Shown here: one piece after another, positions 63,113-64,000 of the stretch
How the letters are laid out: each line of letters starts with the position of its first letter
Numbering within the stretch: position 1 is the stretch's first letter
NCBI RefSeq assembly: GCF_024692365.1
Contig: NZ_JAILMR010000052.1
Coordinates: 37,142 to 101,141 of the forward strand
DNA length: 64,000 nt
Direction of reading: 5' to 3'
From: Ruminococcus sp.
Lineage (GTDB): Bacteria > Bacillota > Clostridia > Oscillospirales > Ruminococcaceae
Made by a program: the position numbers and the translations under genes
The notes under the pieces: model-generated
Told to the model about the DNA's origin: nothing
The model's database searches: none
What the model saw: only the letters and a program-made list of their open reading frames with translations

Positions 63113-64000
63113 TAAAGTCGAAAATCAGACCGAGTATACTATATCAATATCCTCATCGGTCAGAACTATCCTTTCGATGCAAGTGCGAAGCGCGCGGCGC
63201 TTTTCTACAACTGTCATTTCGTCCCACAGTCCGCGTAGATTTTCCAGAACGCCACGCTTGTAAGCAAGTTCAGTTTCGACCGCCTTTATCTGCTTTTCGT
63301 TTTCTATCGCGACAGATATCTCTGCAAGTTGCGACTTGTATTCGTTTATGGTTTCAAGAAGAACTTCTTCGCCGCCACGGGCATAGAGTTCGTAAAGCCT
63401 TTTGAGCTTTCCTGCCGCCGTATCGTATTTTCGTTTCAGTACTTCCTCTGCCGATATTTCTTGGCGGTTATTTCCATTTGCTGTGATGCTCCGCGTTTTC
63501 TCGAATACGTCAGCAAACACCGCCTGTTCGACTTCTTTTGCATCGTATCTCATATTATCGCAGTCAGGGTCTTTTATCAGAGATGGTTTGCTTTTCTGCT
63601 GTGAATAGCAGTAGATCTTCAACCCACTGCCCCATTTCTGATAACGCATCTTTGCTCCGCATTTTCCGCACACCAGAAGTCCTGTCAGCAGATATGAGGT
63701 ATCCCACACCGCACCTCGTGAACGCCTTTGCCTTTCTTGGCGAACACGATTCCAAGTATCTTCATCTATAATCGCTTCGTGACAACCTTCAACGACTTCA
63801 CCTCGGAAGCGTATCCTGCCGAGATAAGTTTCCCTGTCAAGTATCGCCGAGATGTGTTGGTCGCCCGAAACATCGAACATTCCTGCCAGTTGAGTTGTTG
63901 AGTATCCTTGCAAGTACAGCTGATATATCTGTCTGACCTGTTCAGCCTTTTCGTTGGGAATAAGTGTGTTTTTCTCGCGGTCGTAGTCGTACCCGAAAGG
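63104..64000. mobile_element. Left end of a serine-recombinase element inserted in sigG
   Basis: The boundary is set where SigG homology stops (within CCGATAGCA at 63101-63109). Only the left 0.9 kb is in the window, containing the recombinase gene transcribed toward the junction. The right end, and whether the rest of sigG follows it, are not visible. Confidence 0.7.
63125..64000 (-). CDS. Large serine recombinase, C-terminal part (N-terminus beyond the right edge)
   Basis: The frame is open from the right edge to the TGA at 63125, giving at least 291 residues. It begins inside the recombinase domain (PFGYDYDREKNTLIPNEKAEQVRQ, with EQVRQIYQLYLQGYSTTQLA following). It then has the zinc-ribbon segment LLVCGKCGAKMRYQ with a later paired Cys, and a long coiled coil (about 180-260) ending in VEKRRALRTCIERIVL. 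These are the DNA-binding parts of large serine integrases; the catalytic Ser domain is outside the window. The gene abuts the truncated sigG in opposite orientation, as in sporulation-linked skin elements. Confidence 0.9.
   Translation of the reverse strand, partial: PFGYDYDREKNTLIPNEKAEQVRQIYQLYLQGYSTTQLAGMFDVSGDQHISAILDRETYLGRIRFRGEVVEGCHEAIIDEDTWNRVRQERQRRSRGAVWDTSYLLTGLLVCGKCGAKMRYQKWGSGLKIYCYSQQKSKPSLIKDPDCDNMRYDAKEVEQAVFADVFEKTRSITANGNNRQEISAEEVLKRKYDTAAGKLKRLYELYARGGEEVLLETINEYKSQLAEISVAIENEKQIKAVETELAYKRGVLENLRGLWDEMTVVEKRRALRTCIERIVLTDEDIDIVYSV

Noticed and set aside
1..64000. tRNA or rRNA genes
   Set aside because: No cloverleaf-like segment with TTCGANTC-type T-arm and no rRNA landmark was recognised on either strand by reading. 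A tRNAscan run would be decisive.

Overview
The window looks like the chromosome of a low-to-mid GC Firmicute of the class Clostridia, most likely a Ruminococcus-type gut or rumen fibre degrader. This is inference from gene content: a secreted CBM35-GH26 mannanase, an intracellular GH2 enzyme, sporulation genes (sigG, ylmC), TPP-riboswitch-controlled thiamine salvage, and ECF-type transport. No rRNA, tRNA or CRISPR array was recognised.

Region 1 (1-23.9 kb, all on the minus strand) is the accessory highlight. It is the right-hand part of a polyketide/nonribosomal peptide cluster that runs off the left edge. In transcription order it has an ECF transporter (S, T, fused ATPase), a saccharopine-dehydrogenase-like oxidoreductase with an apparent ATT start, a thiazolinyl imide reductase, a PchF-like NRPS (TubC-Cy-A-MT-PCP-TE), a PKS/NRPS hybrid (KS-AT-ACP-Cy-A-PCP-TubC-Cy), a type II thioesterase, an Sfp-type PPTase, a PP-loop (AANH-type) enzyme, an A-PCP protein with a degenerate methyltransferase-like insert, and the start of a fatty-acyl-AMP ligase. 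Three Cy domains match three cysteine-type A domains. The predicted product is therefore an acyl- or ketide-primed chain of three cysteine-derived rings, one probably an N-methyl thiazolidine: a pyochelin/yersiniabactin/micacocidin-like metallophore. Two copies of an AGTTAG-N6-CTAACT palindrome, one before each transcription unit, suggest shared and possibly metal-responsive control.

Region 2 (24.1-28.7 kb, plus strand) is a thiamine salvage operon: TPP riboswitch and terminator, thiM, thiE, thiD, a methyltransferase and tenA. Two intergenic stretches around thiM-thiE consist of exact 10-bp-period degenerate repeats. The larger is organised as five 50-bp super-units.

Region 3 (28.8-44.9 kb) holds the GH26 mannanase, four signalling genes on the minus strand (three membrane HD-GYP proteins and a hybrid histidine kinase), a GH114-like lipoprotein with a small upstream partner, and a GntR/ABC/CPBP operon on the plus strand.

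Region 4 (44.9-64 kb) is mostly housekeeping. A recJ-rel-MBL operon ends in a HemZ-RlmD fusion gene. It is followed by an ATPase, an esterase, a lipoprotein, a GH2 enzyme, dprA, a small membrane protein, and rpsB-tsf with a structured leader. At the right edge ylmC diverges from sigG. sigG stops after 98 codons, exactly where a serine-recombinase gene abuts it. This resembles a skin-like element in a forespore sigma-factor gene.
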